Origin: JAFECT01 sp964432415
Lineage (GTDB): Bacteria; Pseudomonadota; Alphaproteobacteria; Caulobacterales; Caulobacteraceae
Length of the DNA stretch: 64,000 nt
Assembly: GCA_964432415.1 (NCBI GenBank)
Contig: CAYSNW010000013.1
Coordinates: forward strand, 1 to 64,000
Direction of reading: 5' to 3'
Below are positions 1 through 8,655 of the stretch, one piece after another (the first letter of the stretch is position 1; each line of letters starts with the position of its first letter). The notes under the pieces were generated by a model. The model did not search any database, was not told the origin of the DNA, and was given only the letters and a program-made list of their open reading frames with translations. A program made the translations under genes and the position numbers.

Positions 1-491
1 GCCTGGCCGCCCAGGCGGGGCGCCGCGCCCTGACCCAGGCGGCGGAAAGCCTGACCGGGGACTGGGAAGACACCCTCAAGGCCGATCATCTGGAGATCGC
101 CGAGTTGTTCGACCAGATCGCCGAGACCCGCCCCGGCGACCGCGCCCGCCGCCGCCGTCTGGCGCGCCGCCTCCGGCAAGTGATGGACCGCCATGCCTTC
201 CAGGAGGAGAACGTGGTCTATCCGGCCTTGCGGCTCGCCGACCCCAACCTGCCGGGAACGCGGCCGATCGAGGCGCACGCCGAGGCCAAGACCCTGTTCT
301 TCGAGATCGAGCGGTTGAGCGAGGACGATCCCCGCTGGCACGCGGACGTGGCGCGTCTGCGCGCCCTCCTGGACGAGCACGTGCGCGAGGAGGAGGACAT
401 CCTGTTCCCACGCCTGCGCGCCATCCTGACCGAGGACGAGAACGCGCAATTGACCGTGCAACTGCACCGGTCCGGTGTGAAACTGCCCTGA
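1..491 (+). CDS. hemerythrin-like HHE domain protein (5' partial)
   Basis: The frame is open from the left edge of the window (from base 3), so the N-terminus is missing; 162 codons remain before the stop. The visible protein is all-helical with the metal-ligand pattern of the HHE/hemerythrin family: a histidine in ADHLEIAEL, an HxxxE in RHAFQEEN, a histidine in EAHAEAK and another HxxxE in DEHVREEED. Such proteins carry a non-haem di-iron site and are linked to oxygen, NO or iron sensing and storage; which of these applies is not visible. The stop overlaps the start of the next gene (TGATG), suggesting co-transcription. Confidence 0.8.
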   Translation, partial: LAAQAGRRALTQAAESLTGDWEDTLKADHLEIAELFDQIAETRPGDRARRRRLARRLRQVMDRHAFQEENVVYPALRLADPNLPGTRPIEAHAEAKTLFFEIERLSEDDPRWHADVARLRALLDEHVREEEDILFPRLRAILTEDENAQLTVQLHRSGVKLP

Positions 492-700
492 TGAGCGATC
501 CATCCGAGCCTCAGCCTCCCGAGGGCGCCGCGCCCGGCAAGGCCCTGAGCCCAGCCGCCCGGCGGGCCCTGGAAGAAGCCGCCGCCCGCCGCGCCGCGGC
601 GGCCGCCGCAGATCCGGCCACCGAATTCGACGGCCCCAAGGGCCTGGAGCCCACGCGCTACGGCGACTGGGAACGCAAGGGCCTCGCTGTCGATTTCTAG
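491..700 (+). CDS. DUF1674 / SDHAF4-like succinate dehydrogenase assembly factor
   Basis: A 69-residue protein with an Ala/Pro-rich, low-complexity N-terminal half and the diagnostic C-terminus GLEPTRYGDWERKG followed by a short acidic/hydrophobic tail. This C-terminal signature is that of the DUF1674 family, whose mitochondrial member SDHAF4 binds the flavinylated SdhA subunit and protects it before assembly of complex II. The start overlaps the stop of the hemerythrin-like gene by one base. The assignment rests on the terminal motif alone, but that motif is very characteristic and the length is normal for bacterial members. Confidence 0.8.
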   Translation: MSDPSEPQPPEGAAPGKALSPAARRALEEAAARRAAAAAADPATEFDGPKGLEPTRYGDWERKGLAVDF

Positions 701-852
701 GCGTTCAGGCCTCGCGGCTTGGTTAAGCGTCTCTCCGGAAAGGGGAATCGTGCTCGCCCGGCGAGCGCAGCCTGTGGAAAGGCGCCCGCGATGGGCGCAG
801 CCTCCGTGTCGGGCCGGAGCGGCCGTCTAGCGAGCGACACGAAGGACGCGCC

Positions 853-1398
853 ATGGTTCGATCGATCGCCGCCTGCCTCCTCCTCGTGGGGAGCGTCGCC
901 GTCTCGGGGGTTTCGGCGGCCGCCGCTCCGGCTCATCAGCATCGTTTCTGGATCGACCGCTACAGCTCAGGCGCCGAGGCTCACGCCGAAGCGCGCGCGG
1001 AGGTCCAGGGCGGAAGCGCCCGGGCCTATGCCCGCGCCGAGGTCAGCCAGGACAGCGAAGACGCGCAGGACGACCGGGACACGCCGCCTGAACGCCGCCA
1101 CCGCGGACACGACAGCCGGGGCGGACATGGGGATCACGACGGCGGCTATGGGCCGCCGCCGGAGGAAGACATCCAGCTCGACGCCAGCTTCTTCCTGGGA
1201 GGCATGACGGGCGGAACCGGGGCCGATCCGGCCTTCACCTCCGGGGGCGGCGGCGGCGGCGCCTTTGTCGAGGCAAGCGCCGGCGCATCGGCCCATGCAT
1301 CGGCCTTCGCCTCGGCGCGGGCCAGCGTTTCGGTGCGCACGGGCGGCGGACATCCTCACGGACGCCCGCTGTCGCACGGCTGCGGCTGCCGCCGCTAG
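853..1398 (+). CDS. exported Ala/Gly/His-rich hypothetical protein
   Basis: A 181-residue protein that I do not recognise. It begins with a clear Sec signal peptide (hydrophobic residues about 5-24, likely cleavage after an alanine-rich stretch near residue 25). The mature part is low complexity: an EAHAEARAEV-type acidic/alanine segment, a histidine- and arginine-rich central section around residues 75-95, a glycine run near residues 133-138, and alternating Ala/Ser/His towards the end with a final CGCRR. The composition suggests a disordered periplasmic or surface protein, possibly metal binding through the histidines; that is inference only. Confidence 0.6.
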   Translation: MVRSIAACLLLVGSVAVSGVSAAAAPAHQHRFWIDRYSSGAEAHAEARAEVQGGSARAYARAEVSQDSEDAQDDRDTPPERRHRGHDSRGGHGDHDGGYGPPPEEDIQLDASFFLGGMTGGTGADPAFTSGGGGGGAFVEASAGASAHASAFASARASVSVRTGGGHPHGRPLSHGCGCRR

Positions 1399-1414
1399 GG
1401 CCTCTGCGCGCCGA

Positions 1415-1663
1415 TCAGCCCCAACGCATCCGGCAAACCCGGTGATGGTGACGCACGTAGCAGACGCGCGTCTGATGGCGATGGCGCCAGCGGCGGTCGC
1501 CGTGGCGGTCCGAACGGTCGTCCATGCGGTGGTCCCGCTGGTCGGCGCGCTGGTCCATCCGATGCTCGTCGTGCATGGGACGCTCGCCCACGGGCTGGGC
1601 CGAGGCCATAGCTGGCGCAAGCAGGGACGCGGCGGCCACGGCCGCGACGATCAGGGTCTTCAT
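1415..1663 (-). CDS. small exported His/Arg/Asp-rich protein
   Basis: An 82-residue protein starting at the second in-frame ATG (MKTLIVAAV), because this start leads directly into a good signal peptide with an AxA-type site (ASA) near residue 22. The mature part of about 60 residues alternates His, Arg, Asp and Met (for example DRSDRHGDRRWRHRHQ) and ends with two cysteines in a VCYVRHHHRVC arrangement. Similar RDH-rich small periplasmic proteins are common in Caulobacterales and Sphingomonadales, but I know of no function. It is convergent with the preceding exported protein, 16 bp apart. Confidence 0.6.
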   Translation of the reverse strand: MKTLIVAAVAAASLLAPAMASAQPVGERPMHDEHRMDQRADQRDHRMDDRSDRHGDRRWRHRHQTRVCYVRHHHRVCRMRWG

Positions 1664-1732
1664 ATGCGGTATCTCCACGCGCCTCGCAGGGCGCGTGGCG
1701 TCGGAGCCCTAACGGTCCGGCGGGCGGGAGGT

Positions 1733-2449
1733 TCAAACCAGGGCGAGCGCGGGTCCCATCTCGGCCAGGATCGCCGCGGCCGCCGCGCGGGGATCGCCCG
1801 CCGCCGTGATCGGGCGTCCGACCACCAGATGGCTGGCGCCGGCCTTCAGCGCGCCTGACGGCGTCGCGGTCCGGGCCTGGTCATCCTGGGCGGCGCCCGC
1901 GGGCCTGACCCCGGGCGTGACCACCAGGAAGTCGGGCCGGCCGGCCTCGCTGGCGATCTGGCGCACACGAGCGGCCTCCAGCGGACTGGCCACCACCCCG
2001 TCGACGCCGCAGTCCATGGCCTGGCGCACCCGGCGCTCCACCAGCTCGGCGGCGCGGGCGGCGTAGCCGATCTGGGCCAGGTCTTCGTCGGTCAGGCTGG
2101 TCAGCACCGTCACCGCCAGGATCTTGGTGTCGGTCTGGCCCCGGCCGCGCACCGCGGCGCTCATCACCTGGGGCTCGGCGTGGACGGTGAGCAGGTCGCA
2201 GCCCCCGTCGGCCACGGCCGCCGCCGCGCCCTCCACCTGGGCGCCGATGTCGTGCAGCTTCCAGTCCTGGAACACCTGCTTGCCGGCGGCGCGGAGCGCA
2301 TGGGACAGGGCCACGCCGTCGCCGCGCGCCAGCAGGGTCAGCCCGACCTTGTAGAAGCTGACCGCGTCGTCCAGCGCCTCCACCAGGGCCCGCGCATCAT
2401 CCGAGGAGGCATGGTCGAGCGCGACGATCAGGCGGGGATCAGCGGGCAT
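1733..2449 (-). CDS. pyrF: orotidine 5'-phosphate decarboxylase
   Basis: A 238-residue TIM-barrel enzyme that decarboxylates OMP to UMP, the last step of de novo pyrimidine synthesis. The N-terminus (LIVALDH) holds the first substrate aspartate; DWKLHDIG at about residues 62-69 is the catalytic Lys/Asp array (DxKxxD); VTPGVRP and VVGRPIT near the C-terminus are the phosphate-binding loops. Length is normal for the short group I enzyme. It is divergent from the marC-type gene, with about 90 bp between the two starts. Confidence 0.96.
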   Translation of the reverse strand: MPADPRLIVALDHASSDDARALVEALDDAVSFYKVGLTLLARGDGVALSHALRAAGKQVFQDWKLHDIGAQVEGAAAAVADGGCDLLTVHAEPQVMSAAVRGRGQTDTKILAVTVLTSLTDEDLAQIGYAARAAELVERRVRQAMDCGVDGVVASPLEAARVRQIASEAGRPDFLVVTPGVRPAGAAQDDQARTATPSGALKAGASHLVVGRPITAAGDPRAAAAAILAEMGPALALV

Positions 2450-2538
2450 GGGTTTACTCCGGCTTGCGGCGACGCTCCGGGCGGTTAGGTTGCCGCCGCG
2501 TCGTGCGCGTTTTCGAATCTCATGGCTGAGCGGGTCGA

Positions 2539-3231
2539 ATGAACCTCCTGGAACTGGGCGTCAACTCGTTCGTGGCGCTCTTCGCCCTGATCGATCCCAT
2601 CGGCAACGTGCCGATCTTCGCCGCCGCCACGGCCGGCGCCACCCCGCCCCAGCGACGGCTGGTGGCCTTCTACATCGCCCTGTTCTCGACCCTGTTCCTG
2701 GGCTTCTTCTTCTTCACGGGCCTGGGTGTCCTGCAGTTCTTCGGCATTTCGCTGTCGGCCTTCCGCATCGCCGGGGGCGTGCTGCTGTTCCTGCTGGGCC
2801 TGGACATGAGCCGCACCGACTACATCGGCTCGTTCTCCGACGGCGACGGCGAGCAGAGCAAGGACACCCGCGCCTGGGCCCGCGCCCGTTTCCAGAACAT
2901 GGTGGTGCCCTTCGCCATGCCGCTGCTGATCGGTCCGGGCGCCATCTCCACCGCCATCATCCAGTCCAGCGAGGCGCAGAAGTACGGCCCGGCGGGCCTG
3001 GCGGTCGGCGCCGCCGCCATCGTGGCCATCGGGATCGCGACGCTGGCCAGCTTCAGCCTGACCGGCCTCATCACCCGCCTGCTCGGTAAGATCGGCATGG
3101 CCATTGTCGTGCGGGTGCTGGGCCTGATCCTCTGCGCCATGGCGGTGCAGTTCATCCTGGTCGGCGTCTCGGACGCCACCCATGGCGTGATCACCAACGC
3201 GGTCGCCAAGCCCTACGTGCAGCACAAATAG
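2539..3231 (+). CDS. MarC family integral membrane protein
   Basis: A 230-residue polytopic membrane protein with about six hydrophobic segments in two three-helix halves. Family hallmarks are the N-terminal FALIDPIGNVPIF and the central VPFAMPLLIGPGAIST, both with the conserved proline/glycine residues of the MarC/UPF0056 family. The transported substrate, if any, is unknown; E. coli MarC was once linked to antibiotic resistance, but that link was withdrawn. Start ATG at 2539 follows the short divergent gap from pyrF. Confidence 0.9.
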   Translation: MNLLELGVNSFVALFALIDPIGNVPIFAAATAGATPPQRRLVAFYIALFSTLFLGFFFFTGLGVLQFFGISLSAFRIAGGVLLFLLGLDMSRTDYIGSFSDGDGEQSKDTRAWARARFQNMVVPFAMPLLIGPGAISTAIIQSSEAQKYGPAGLAVGAAAIVAIGIATLASFSLTGLITRLLGKIGMAIVVRVLGLILCAMAVQFILVGVSDATHGVITNAVAKPYVQHK

Positions 3232-3244
3232 GGACTGGAGCGGA

Positions 3245-4048
3245 CTACAGCCGCCCCAGCCGGCTGGCGTGGCGGGCGGCCAGCTGCAGCGTCCACTCGT
3301 CGGGGAAGAGCTTGAGCAGGGCCGCCATCACCTTGTTCGGCGCGCCGGGCACGGCCATGGGCCGGTTGGCCTCGGCCGCCTCGTAGCCCACCTCCGCCAC
3401 CTCGTCGGCGCCCATCCACACCCACTCGGGAAAGGCCTGGCTGACCTTGGGGCGCGAGCCGTTGACGTCGTGGAATTCGGAATAGGTGTAGCCGGGGCAG
3501 AGCGCAGAGACGTGCACCCCCTGCTCGCGGGTCTCCAGGTGCAGGCTCTGGGAGAACTTGATCAGATAGGCCTTGGTCGCGCCGTACAGGGTGTCGCCGG
3601 CCGTGGACGGCAGCAGCCCCGCCAGCGAGCAGACGTTGACGATACGCCCGAAGCGCCGATCGATCATGCCGGGCAGCACCCGGTGCGCCAGCTCCGTCGG
3701 CGCGATCAGCATGACCTGCAGGAACTTCCTCTGGTCGGCCCAGGCGTTGGGAGCGAAGCCGCTGGGCAGGCTGTAGCCGGCGTTGTTCACCAGGGCGTCG
3801 ACCACCCGTCCGTTGGCCTCGATCTCGCCGGCCAGCTTTTCCGGCGCGCCCGGGTCGGCCAGGTCGGCGGGCAGGACCAGGGTGTCGACCCCGTGCTTGA
3901 GCCGGAGCTCGTCGGCCAGCACCGCCAGCCGCTCGGCGCGGCGTGCGGCCAGGGCCACGTCCCAGCCGTGGGCTGCATAGACCCGGGCAAGCGCTGAACC
4001 GATGCCGGCGGAGGCTCCGGTGATCAGGCACAGGCGGCGTTCGGCCAC
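3245..4048 (-). CDS. SDR family NAD(P)-dependent oxidoreductase
   Basis: A 267-residue classical short-chain dehydrogenase. The Rossmann motif TGASAGIG lies at residues 10-17, NNAG about residues 88-91, the catalytic Ser in the NVCSLAG strand, and YGATK gives the Tyr-x3-Lys pair. The arginines after the second strand (ALAARRAERL) suggest NADP(H) preference. The substrate cannot be told from sequence; the DltE/YciK-like grouping with a long C-terminal tail (LFPDEWTLQLAARHASRLG) is compatible with lipid or ketone reduction. It is convergent with marC and follows the Rrf2 gene on the same strand at a distance of 55 bp. Confidence 0.9.
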   Translation of the reverse strand: MAERRLCLITGASAGIGSALARVYAAHGWDVALAARRAERLAVLADELRLKHGVDTLVLPADLADPGAPEKLAGEIEANGRVVDALVNNAGYSLPSGFAPNAWADQRKFLQVMLIAPTELAHRVLPGMIDRRFGRIVNVCSLAGLLPSTAGDTLYGATKAYLIKFSQSLHLETREQGVHVSALCPGYTYSEFHDVNGSRPKVSQAFPEWVWMGADEVAEVGYEAAEANRPMAVPGAPNKVMAALLKLFPDEWTLQLAARHASRLGRL

Positions 4049-4103
4049 GGGCGGCTCCCCTGCTTCGGCAAGGCGCTGAATCGAGCACGCCGGGGCGGCC
4101 GGT

Positions 4104-4538
4104 TCAAGCCGGGACCGTCTCCATCTCCGCCAGCAGGTCGGCGACGCTGATCCGCCCGAGCCGCTCGGCCGCCGCGGCGCTGGCGGCCTCCAGCGCGCCG
4201 GACACCACCCTGGGGATCCGCTCGCCCACCGGACAGCCCCTGGCGCCCGGCGGCGGGCAGCCCAGCTCGGCGCAGCCGTCCACCGCCTTCAGCACCTGAT
4301 CCAGGCGGATTTCGCTCGCGGGATGCAGCAGCCAGGCCCCGCCGGACGCGCCGGAGCGGGTGCCGATCAGGCCCGCGCGGGCCAGCATGCCGGTGGCGCG
4401 GCGCACGACCACAGGATTGGTGGGCATGGAGGCGGCCAGGGCCGCGCTGGACACGGCGCGTTCGGGCGCGTCGGCGCCCCTGTGGGCCAGATAGACCAGG
4501 GCGTGGATCGCCACGGGAAAGCGTTGGCTGTCGGACAT
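4104..4538 (-). CDS. Rrf2 family transcriptional regulator
   Basis: A 144-residue winged-helix regulator. I chose the ATG at 4538 (MSDSQRFPVAIHALVYLAHRG) because the family starts just before this helix; a longer frame runs far upstream. The recognition region PTNPVVVRRATGML and the wing SGASGGAWL are typical. Cysteines at about residues 89, 94 and 102 (C-x4-C-x7-C) sit where IscR/NsrR bind an Fe-S cluster, but the spacing differs from the usual C-x5-C-x5-C. It is divergent from kup across about 150 bp, so it may control itself, kup or the SDR gene downstream. Confidence 0.88.
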   Translation of the reverse strand: MSDSQRFPVAIHALVYLAHRGADAPERAVSSAALAASMPTNPVVVRRATGMLARAGLIGTRSGASGGAWLLHPASEIRLDQVLKAVDGCAELGCPPPGARGCPVGERIPRVVSGALEAASAAAAERLGRISVADLLAEMETVPA

Positions 4539-4690
4539 CGGAACCCCGAAGCTTGACATGGAACCTAGGCCGGTCTCTCGCGCGTTCAAAGGGCTCACTT
4601 GATCGGCGACATTGAATGCTGCACCGAAGTGGCGTAATGGCCCCGCCCGATCAGACAGGGGCCGCGCGTCGCGGCGCCCGGAGAATTTGA

Positions 4691-6697
4691 ATGGCTGGGG
4701 ACACCCCCGGCGCCGAGGCGGTCTCCTCGCCCCACGCGCCCACGGAGCCGAAAGACGGCTCGCCGCTTCCCGATTCCGCCTCGAAGTCCTCACCCCCCGC
4801 CCACGGTGACGGGGCGAACGGCGGCCATGCCGGCGCCAAGGGCCACGGCTTCTGGGCCATGGCGCTGGGCTCGGTGGGCGTGGTGTTCGGCGACATCGGG
4901 ACCAGCCCGATCTACGCCATGCGCGAGGCCCTGTCCCACTCGCGCGGCGGCGGCGGCGAGGCGGCGGTGCTGGGCGTCATCTCCCTGGTGTTCTGGGCCC
5001 TGATCCTGGTGGTCACGGTCAAGTACGTCGTCTTCCTGATGCGCGCCGACAACAAGGGCGAGGGCGGGACCCTGGCCCTGATGGCCCTGGCCCAGCACGC
5101 CATAGGCCGCAAGACTCGCGCGGTGTTCTTCCTGGGCGTCTGCGGCGCGGCCCTGTTCTACGGCGACGGCATCATCACCCCGGCGGTCTCGGTGCTGTCC
5201 GCGGTCGAGGGCCTGAAGATCGCGCCCGGCGTCGGCCATTCCGTGGCGCCCTTCGTGGTGCCGATCGCGGCGGGCATCCTGATCGCCCTGTTCATGATCC
5301 AGTCGCGCGGCACGGCCAATGTGGCGCGCTTCTTCGGCCCCATCACCGCGCTCTGGTTCCTGACCATCGCGGGACTGGGCGTCTTCCACATCTCCGACGA
5401 CTTCAGCATCCTGCGCGCCCTGTCGCCCCACTACGGCGTGCTGTTCCTGATCTCCAACGGCTTCCTGGGCTTCGTGATCCTGGGCAGCGTCTTCCTGGCG
5501 GTGACCGGGGCCGAGGCGCTCTACGCCGACATGGGCCACTTCGGGAAGCAGCCGATCCGCACCGCCTGGATCGGGCTGGTGCTGCCGTGCCTGACCCTGA
5601 ACTACCTGGGCCAGGGCGCTTTCGTGCTCTCCCATCCCCACGCCAGCGTCGATCCGTTCTGGCGCATGGTGCCACCGGTCGCCTACTGGCCGATCCTGGG
5701 CCTGGCCACGGCCGCCACCGTCATCGCCAGCCAGGCGGTGATCACCGGCGCCTTCTCCATGACCCAGCAGGCGGTGCAGCTGGGCTTGCTGCCCCGCATC
5801 GACATCAAGCGCACCAGCGAGACCCAGGCGGGCCAGATCTTCGTGCCCCAGGTCAACACCCTGCTGATGGTCGGCGTGCTGGTGCTGCTGGTCATGTTCC
5901 GCACCTCGTCCAACCTGACCTCGGCCTACGGGATCGCGGTCACCGGCGCCATGTTCGTCGACACCCTGCTGGCCTGGGTGATCCTGCGCCACATGTGGAA
6001 GTGGCCGGTGTGGCGGAGCCTCTTGTTGCTGGTGCCGCTCGGCTGCCTGGACGTGGTGTTCATCTCGTCCAACATGCTGAAGATCCCGCAGGGCGCCTGG
6101 ATGCCGCTGGCGCTGGGCGCCGCCCTGGTCCTGATCATGTGGACCTGGACCACCGGCTCCCAGATCCTGACCGACAAGACCCGGCGCGACTCCATTCCGC
6201 TGAACGACCTGATCGACATGCTCAAGGCCCGCCCGCCGCACCGGGCGCCGGGCACCGCCATCTTCCTGACTTCGGACACCGGCGTGGCGCCGGTGGCGCT
6301 GATGCACAACCTCAAGCACAACAAGGTGCTGCACGAGAAGAACGTGATCCTGACGGTCAAGACCCTGGATCAGCCCAGGGTGCGCGACGCCGACCGCGTG
6401 ACGATGGAGACGGTCAATCCGGACTTCAAGCGCATCACCATCGCCTACGGCTTCATGGAATCGCCCAATGTGCCCAAGGCGCTGGGCGTGTGCCGCAAGC
6501 AGGGGCTGAAGTTCGACATCATGTCGACCTCCTTCTTCCTGGGCCGCCGCTCGGTGGTGCCCTCGGCCCAGAGCGGCATGCCGCTCTGGCAGGACAAGCT
6601 GTTCATCTTCCTGATGAAAAACGCCGCCAACCCGACCGACTTCTTCCACATCCCGCCCGGCCGCGTGGTCGAGCTGGGCGCGCAGGTGACGGTCTAG
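4691..6697 (+). CDS. kup: Kup/HAK-type potassium uptake transporter
   Basis: A 668-residue membrane protein. After a roughly 50-residue Pro/Ser/Gly-rich cytoplasmic N-terminal extension, the family signature GVVFGDIGTSPIYA opens the first membrane helix, followed by about 12 transmembrane segments up to residue ~500 and a soluble C-terminal domain. KYVVFLMRADNKGEGG and YGDGIITPAVSVL are further Kup motifs. It carries out proton-coupled potassium uptake in the inner membrane. It is slightly longer than the E. coli protein because of the N-terminal tail. Its 3' end overlaps the convergent DUF3833-like gene by 4 bp. Confidence 0.96.
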   Translation: MAGDTPGAEAVSSPHAPTEPKDGSPLPDSASKSSPPAHGDGANGGHAGAKGHGFWAMALGSVGVVFGDIGTSPIYAMREALSHSRGGGGEAAVLGVISLVFWALILVVTVKYVVFLMRADNKGEGGTLALMALAQHAIGRKTRAVFFLGVCGAALFYGDGIITPAVSVLSAVEGLKIAPGVGHSVAPFVVPIAAGILIALFMIQSRGTANVARFFGPITALWFLTIAGLGVFHISDDFSILRALSPHYGVLFLISNGFLGFVILGSVFLAVTGAEALYADMGHFGKQPIRTAWIGLVLPCLTLNYLGQGAFVLSHPHASVDPFWRMVPPVAYWPILGLATAATVIASQAVITGAFSMTQQAVQLGLLPRIDIKRTSETQAGQIFVPQVNTLLMVGVLVLLVMFRTSSNLTSAYGIAVTGAMFVDTLLAWVILRHMWKWPVWRSLLLLVPLGCLDVVFISSNMLKIPQGAWMPLALGAALVLIMWTWTTGSQILTDKTRRDSIPLNDLIDMLKARPPHRAPGTAIFLTSDTGVAPVALMHNLKHNKVLHEKNVILTVKTLDQPRVRDADRVTMETVNPDFKRITIAYGFMESPNVPKALGVCRKQGLKFDIMSTSFFLGRRSVVPSAQSGMPLWQDKLFIFLMKNAANPTDFFHIPPGRVVELGAQVTV

Positions 6698-7170
6698 ACC
6701 TCCGGAACGTGCTCGAAATAGGTCGTGGCCGTGCTTACCAGCACGCCGAGCATGCGCGTCTCGGTGAAGCCGAAGGCGGCGGTGGGCGAAAGCAGGGTGT
6801 AGACCACCTTGATCTTCGCGGTGAAGGTTCCGAAGCGGGTCTTTACCGGCATGCGGGCGTCCCAGATGAACTCCTCTCCGGACTCGCGTCCGCGGCCTTC
6901 CAGCTCGGTCTTGGGGTCGCGCGCATAGAAGTGCGCCTCGTCGTCGGTCTCGATCTCCCACTCGGTGGTCGTCGTGGTTCCATCGTCATAGCAGATGGTC
7001 TGGAAGGTGCGCGCCGCGCGCGATCCGACCGATCCGCCGCCGGAGGTCTCGAACCGCTTGGCCGTGCGCCCGCGCGCGTCGCGGATGACGCCCCATCCTC
7101 GCCATGGCTTGATGAAAAAGGCGTCGGGCCGGAACAGCAGTCTGGGCGGCGGCGGAGCGGGCGAGGTCAT
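6694..7170 (-). CDS. DUF3833-like protein
   Basis: A 158-residue protein without signal peptide. The opening FRPDAFFIKPWRGWGVIRD, the GR-x-KRFE strand that follows and the FQTICYDDGT segment resemble the DUF3833 family, lipocalin-like beta barrels usually anchored as lipoproteins; here no lipobox is visible. The remainder is a series of beta strands (EWEIETDDEAHFYA, KTRFGTFTAKIKVVY) consistent with such a fold. The function of the family is unknown. Convergent with kup and divergent from argG across 155 bp. Confidence 0.6.
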   Translation of the reverse strand: MTSPAPPPPRLLFRPDAFFIKPWRGWGVIRDARGRTAKRFETSGGGSVGSRAARTFQTICYDDGTTTTTEWEIETDDEAHFYARDPKTELEGRGRESGEEFIWDARMPVKTRFGTFTAKIKVVYTLLSPTAAFGFTETRMLGVLVSTATTYFEHVPEV

Positions 7171-7325
7171 GATTCCTTCCAGCTGGTCAGGTAGTTAGGC
7201 CCCGACTGACCGGCCCCGCGCAAGCGCAAAAACGGATCGTTTCGCGCCATCGCCCTTGAACCGCGCGCCCTGGCGCCGTTAAAGGCGCGCCTGACATTTC
7301 CGCACTGCACAATCGAAAGTTCGCC

Positions 7326-8558
7326 ATGACCGCGCGCCCCAAGATCAACAAGGTGGTCCTCGCCTATTCCGGCGGCCTGGACACCTCGATCATTCTGAAG
7401 TGGCTGCAGACCGAATACGGCGCGGAGGTCGTGACCTTCACCGCCGACCTCGGCCAGGGCGAAGAACTGGCCCCCGCGCGGGAAAAGGCGCTGCTGCTGG
7501 GCATCAAGCCCGAGAACATCTTCATCGAAGACCTGCGCGAGGAATTCGTGCGCGACTACGTCTTCCCGATGTTCCGCGCCAACGCGCTCTACGAGGGCCT
7601 GTACCTGCTGGGCACCTCGATCGCCCGGCCGCTGATCGCCAAGACCCAGATCGACATCGCCAGGAAGACCGGCGCGGACGCCGTCTGTCACGGCGCCACC
7701 GGCAAGGGCAACGATCAGGTCCGCTTCGAGCTCGGCTATTATGCGCTGGAGCCCGACATCACCGTCATCGCTCCCTGGCGGGAGTGGGACTACCGCTCGC
7801 GCGAGGCCCTGCTGGACTTCGCCGAGAAACACCAGATTCCGATCGCCAAGGACAAGCGCGGCGAGGCGCCCTTCAGCGTCGACGCCAACCTTCTGCACTC
7901 CTCCTCGGAAGGAAAGGTGCTGGAGGACCCGGCGGTCGAGGCGCCCGAATTCGTCTACCAGCGCACCATTTCGCCCGAGGCCGCCCCGGACAGGGCGACC
8001 GTGATCTCCATGGATTTCGAGGGCGGCGACCCCGTGGCCATCGACGGGGTGCGGATGAGTCCCGCTCAACTGTTGACGAGGTTGAATCAACTGGGTCACG
8101 ACAACGGTATCGGCCGCCTGGACCTGGTGGAGAACCGCTTCGTGGGCATGAAGTCCCGCGGCGTCTACGAGACCCCGGGCGGCACGATCCTGCTGGCCGC
8201 CCACCGCGGCATCGAGTCCATCACCCTGGACCGCGGGGCCGCGCACCTGAAGGACGACCTGATGCCCCGCTATGCGGAGCTGATCTACAACGGCTTCTGG
8301 TTCGCCCCGGAGCGCGAAATGCTTCAGGCCCTGATCGACAAGAGCCAGGAGAAGGTCACCGGCCGGGTCCAGGTCAAGCTCTACAAGGGCAATGTCACGG
8401 TCATCGGGCGCGAGAGCCCCTACTCGCTCTACGACCAGGAGCTGGTCACCTTCGAGGAGGGCAAGGTCGCCTACGACCACCGCGACGCGGCGGGCTTCAT
8501 CAAGCTCAACGCCCTGCGCCTGCGGGTCCAGGCCAAGCGCGACCGGCGCGGCGGCTGA
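7326..8558 (+). CDS. argG: argininosuccinate synthase
   Basis: A 410-residue enzyme joining citrulline and aspartate with ATP to give argininosuccinate in arginine synthesis. The N-terminus VVLAYSGGLDTSIIL holds the PP-loop SGGLDTS that binds ATP; GATGKGNDQVRFE is the citrulline/aspartate loop; YETPGGTILLAAHRGIES is a further conserved block. The length matches the type-I enzyme. It stands alone, divergent from the DUF3833-like gene, and is followed by a strong hairpin. Confidence 0.98.
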   Translation: MTARPKINKVVLAYSGGLDTSIILKWLQTEYGAEVVTFTADLGQGEELAPAREKALLLGIKPENIFIEDLREEFVRDYVFPMFRANALYEGLYLLGTSIARPLIAKTQIDIARKTGADAVCHGATGKGNDQVRFELGYYALEPDITVIAPWREWDYRSREALLDFAEKHQIPIAKDKRGEAPFSVDANLLHSSSEGKVLEDPAVEAPEFVYQRTISPEAAPDRATVISMDFEGGDPVAIDGVRMSPAQLLTRLNQLGHDNGIGRLDLVENRFVGMKSRGVYETPGGTILLAAHRGIESITLDRGAAHLKDDLMPRYAELIYNGFWFAPEREMLQALIDKSQEKVTGRVQVKLYKGNVTVIGRESPYSLYDQELVTFEEGKVAYDHRDAAGFIKLNALRLRVQAKRDRRGG

Positions 8559-8565
8559 GCCAGGC

Positions 8566-8598
8566 GGGCGCAACCTTACCCATCCTTAAGGTGCGCCC
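8566..8598 (+). terminator. hairpin after argG, probable terminator
   Basis: GGGCGC-A-ACCTTA pairs with TAAGGT-GCGCCC across a loop of about eight bases, leaving one bulged A. It starts 7 bp after the argG stop. There is no U-run, so it may act as an RNA-stabilising 3' end or a Rho-assisted terminator. Confidence 0.5.
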
Positions 8599-8655
8599 CT
8601 GGGAATGTCGGGTCATGGTCCGGCCCCGGGGGAGCATGCCTCAGGGAGGACGCCC

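Noticed and set aside
719..1207. An open frame overlapping the exported protein at 853-1398
   Set aside because: No signal peptide, arginine/serine-rich, and in conflict with the gene at 853 which has a proper start and signal sequence.
4790..6961. A 723-codon antisense frame across kup
   Set aside because: Histidine/aspartate/glutamine-rich nonsense typical of the complement of high-GC membrane protein genes; kup is certain.
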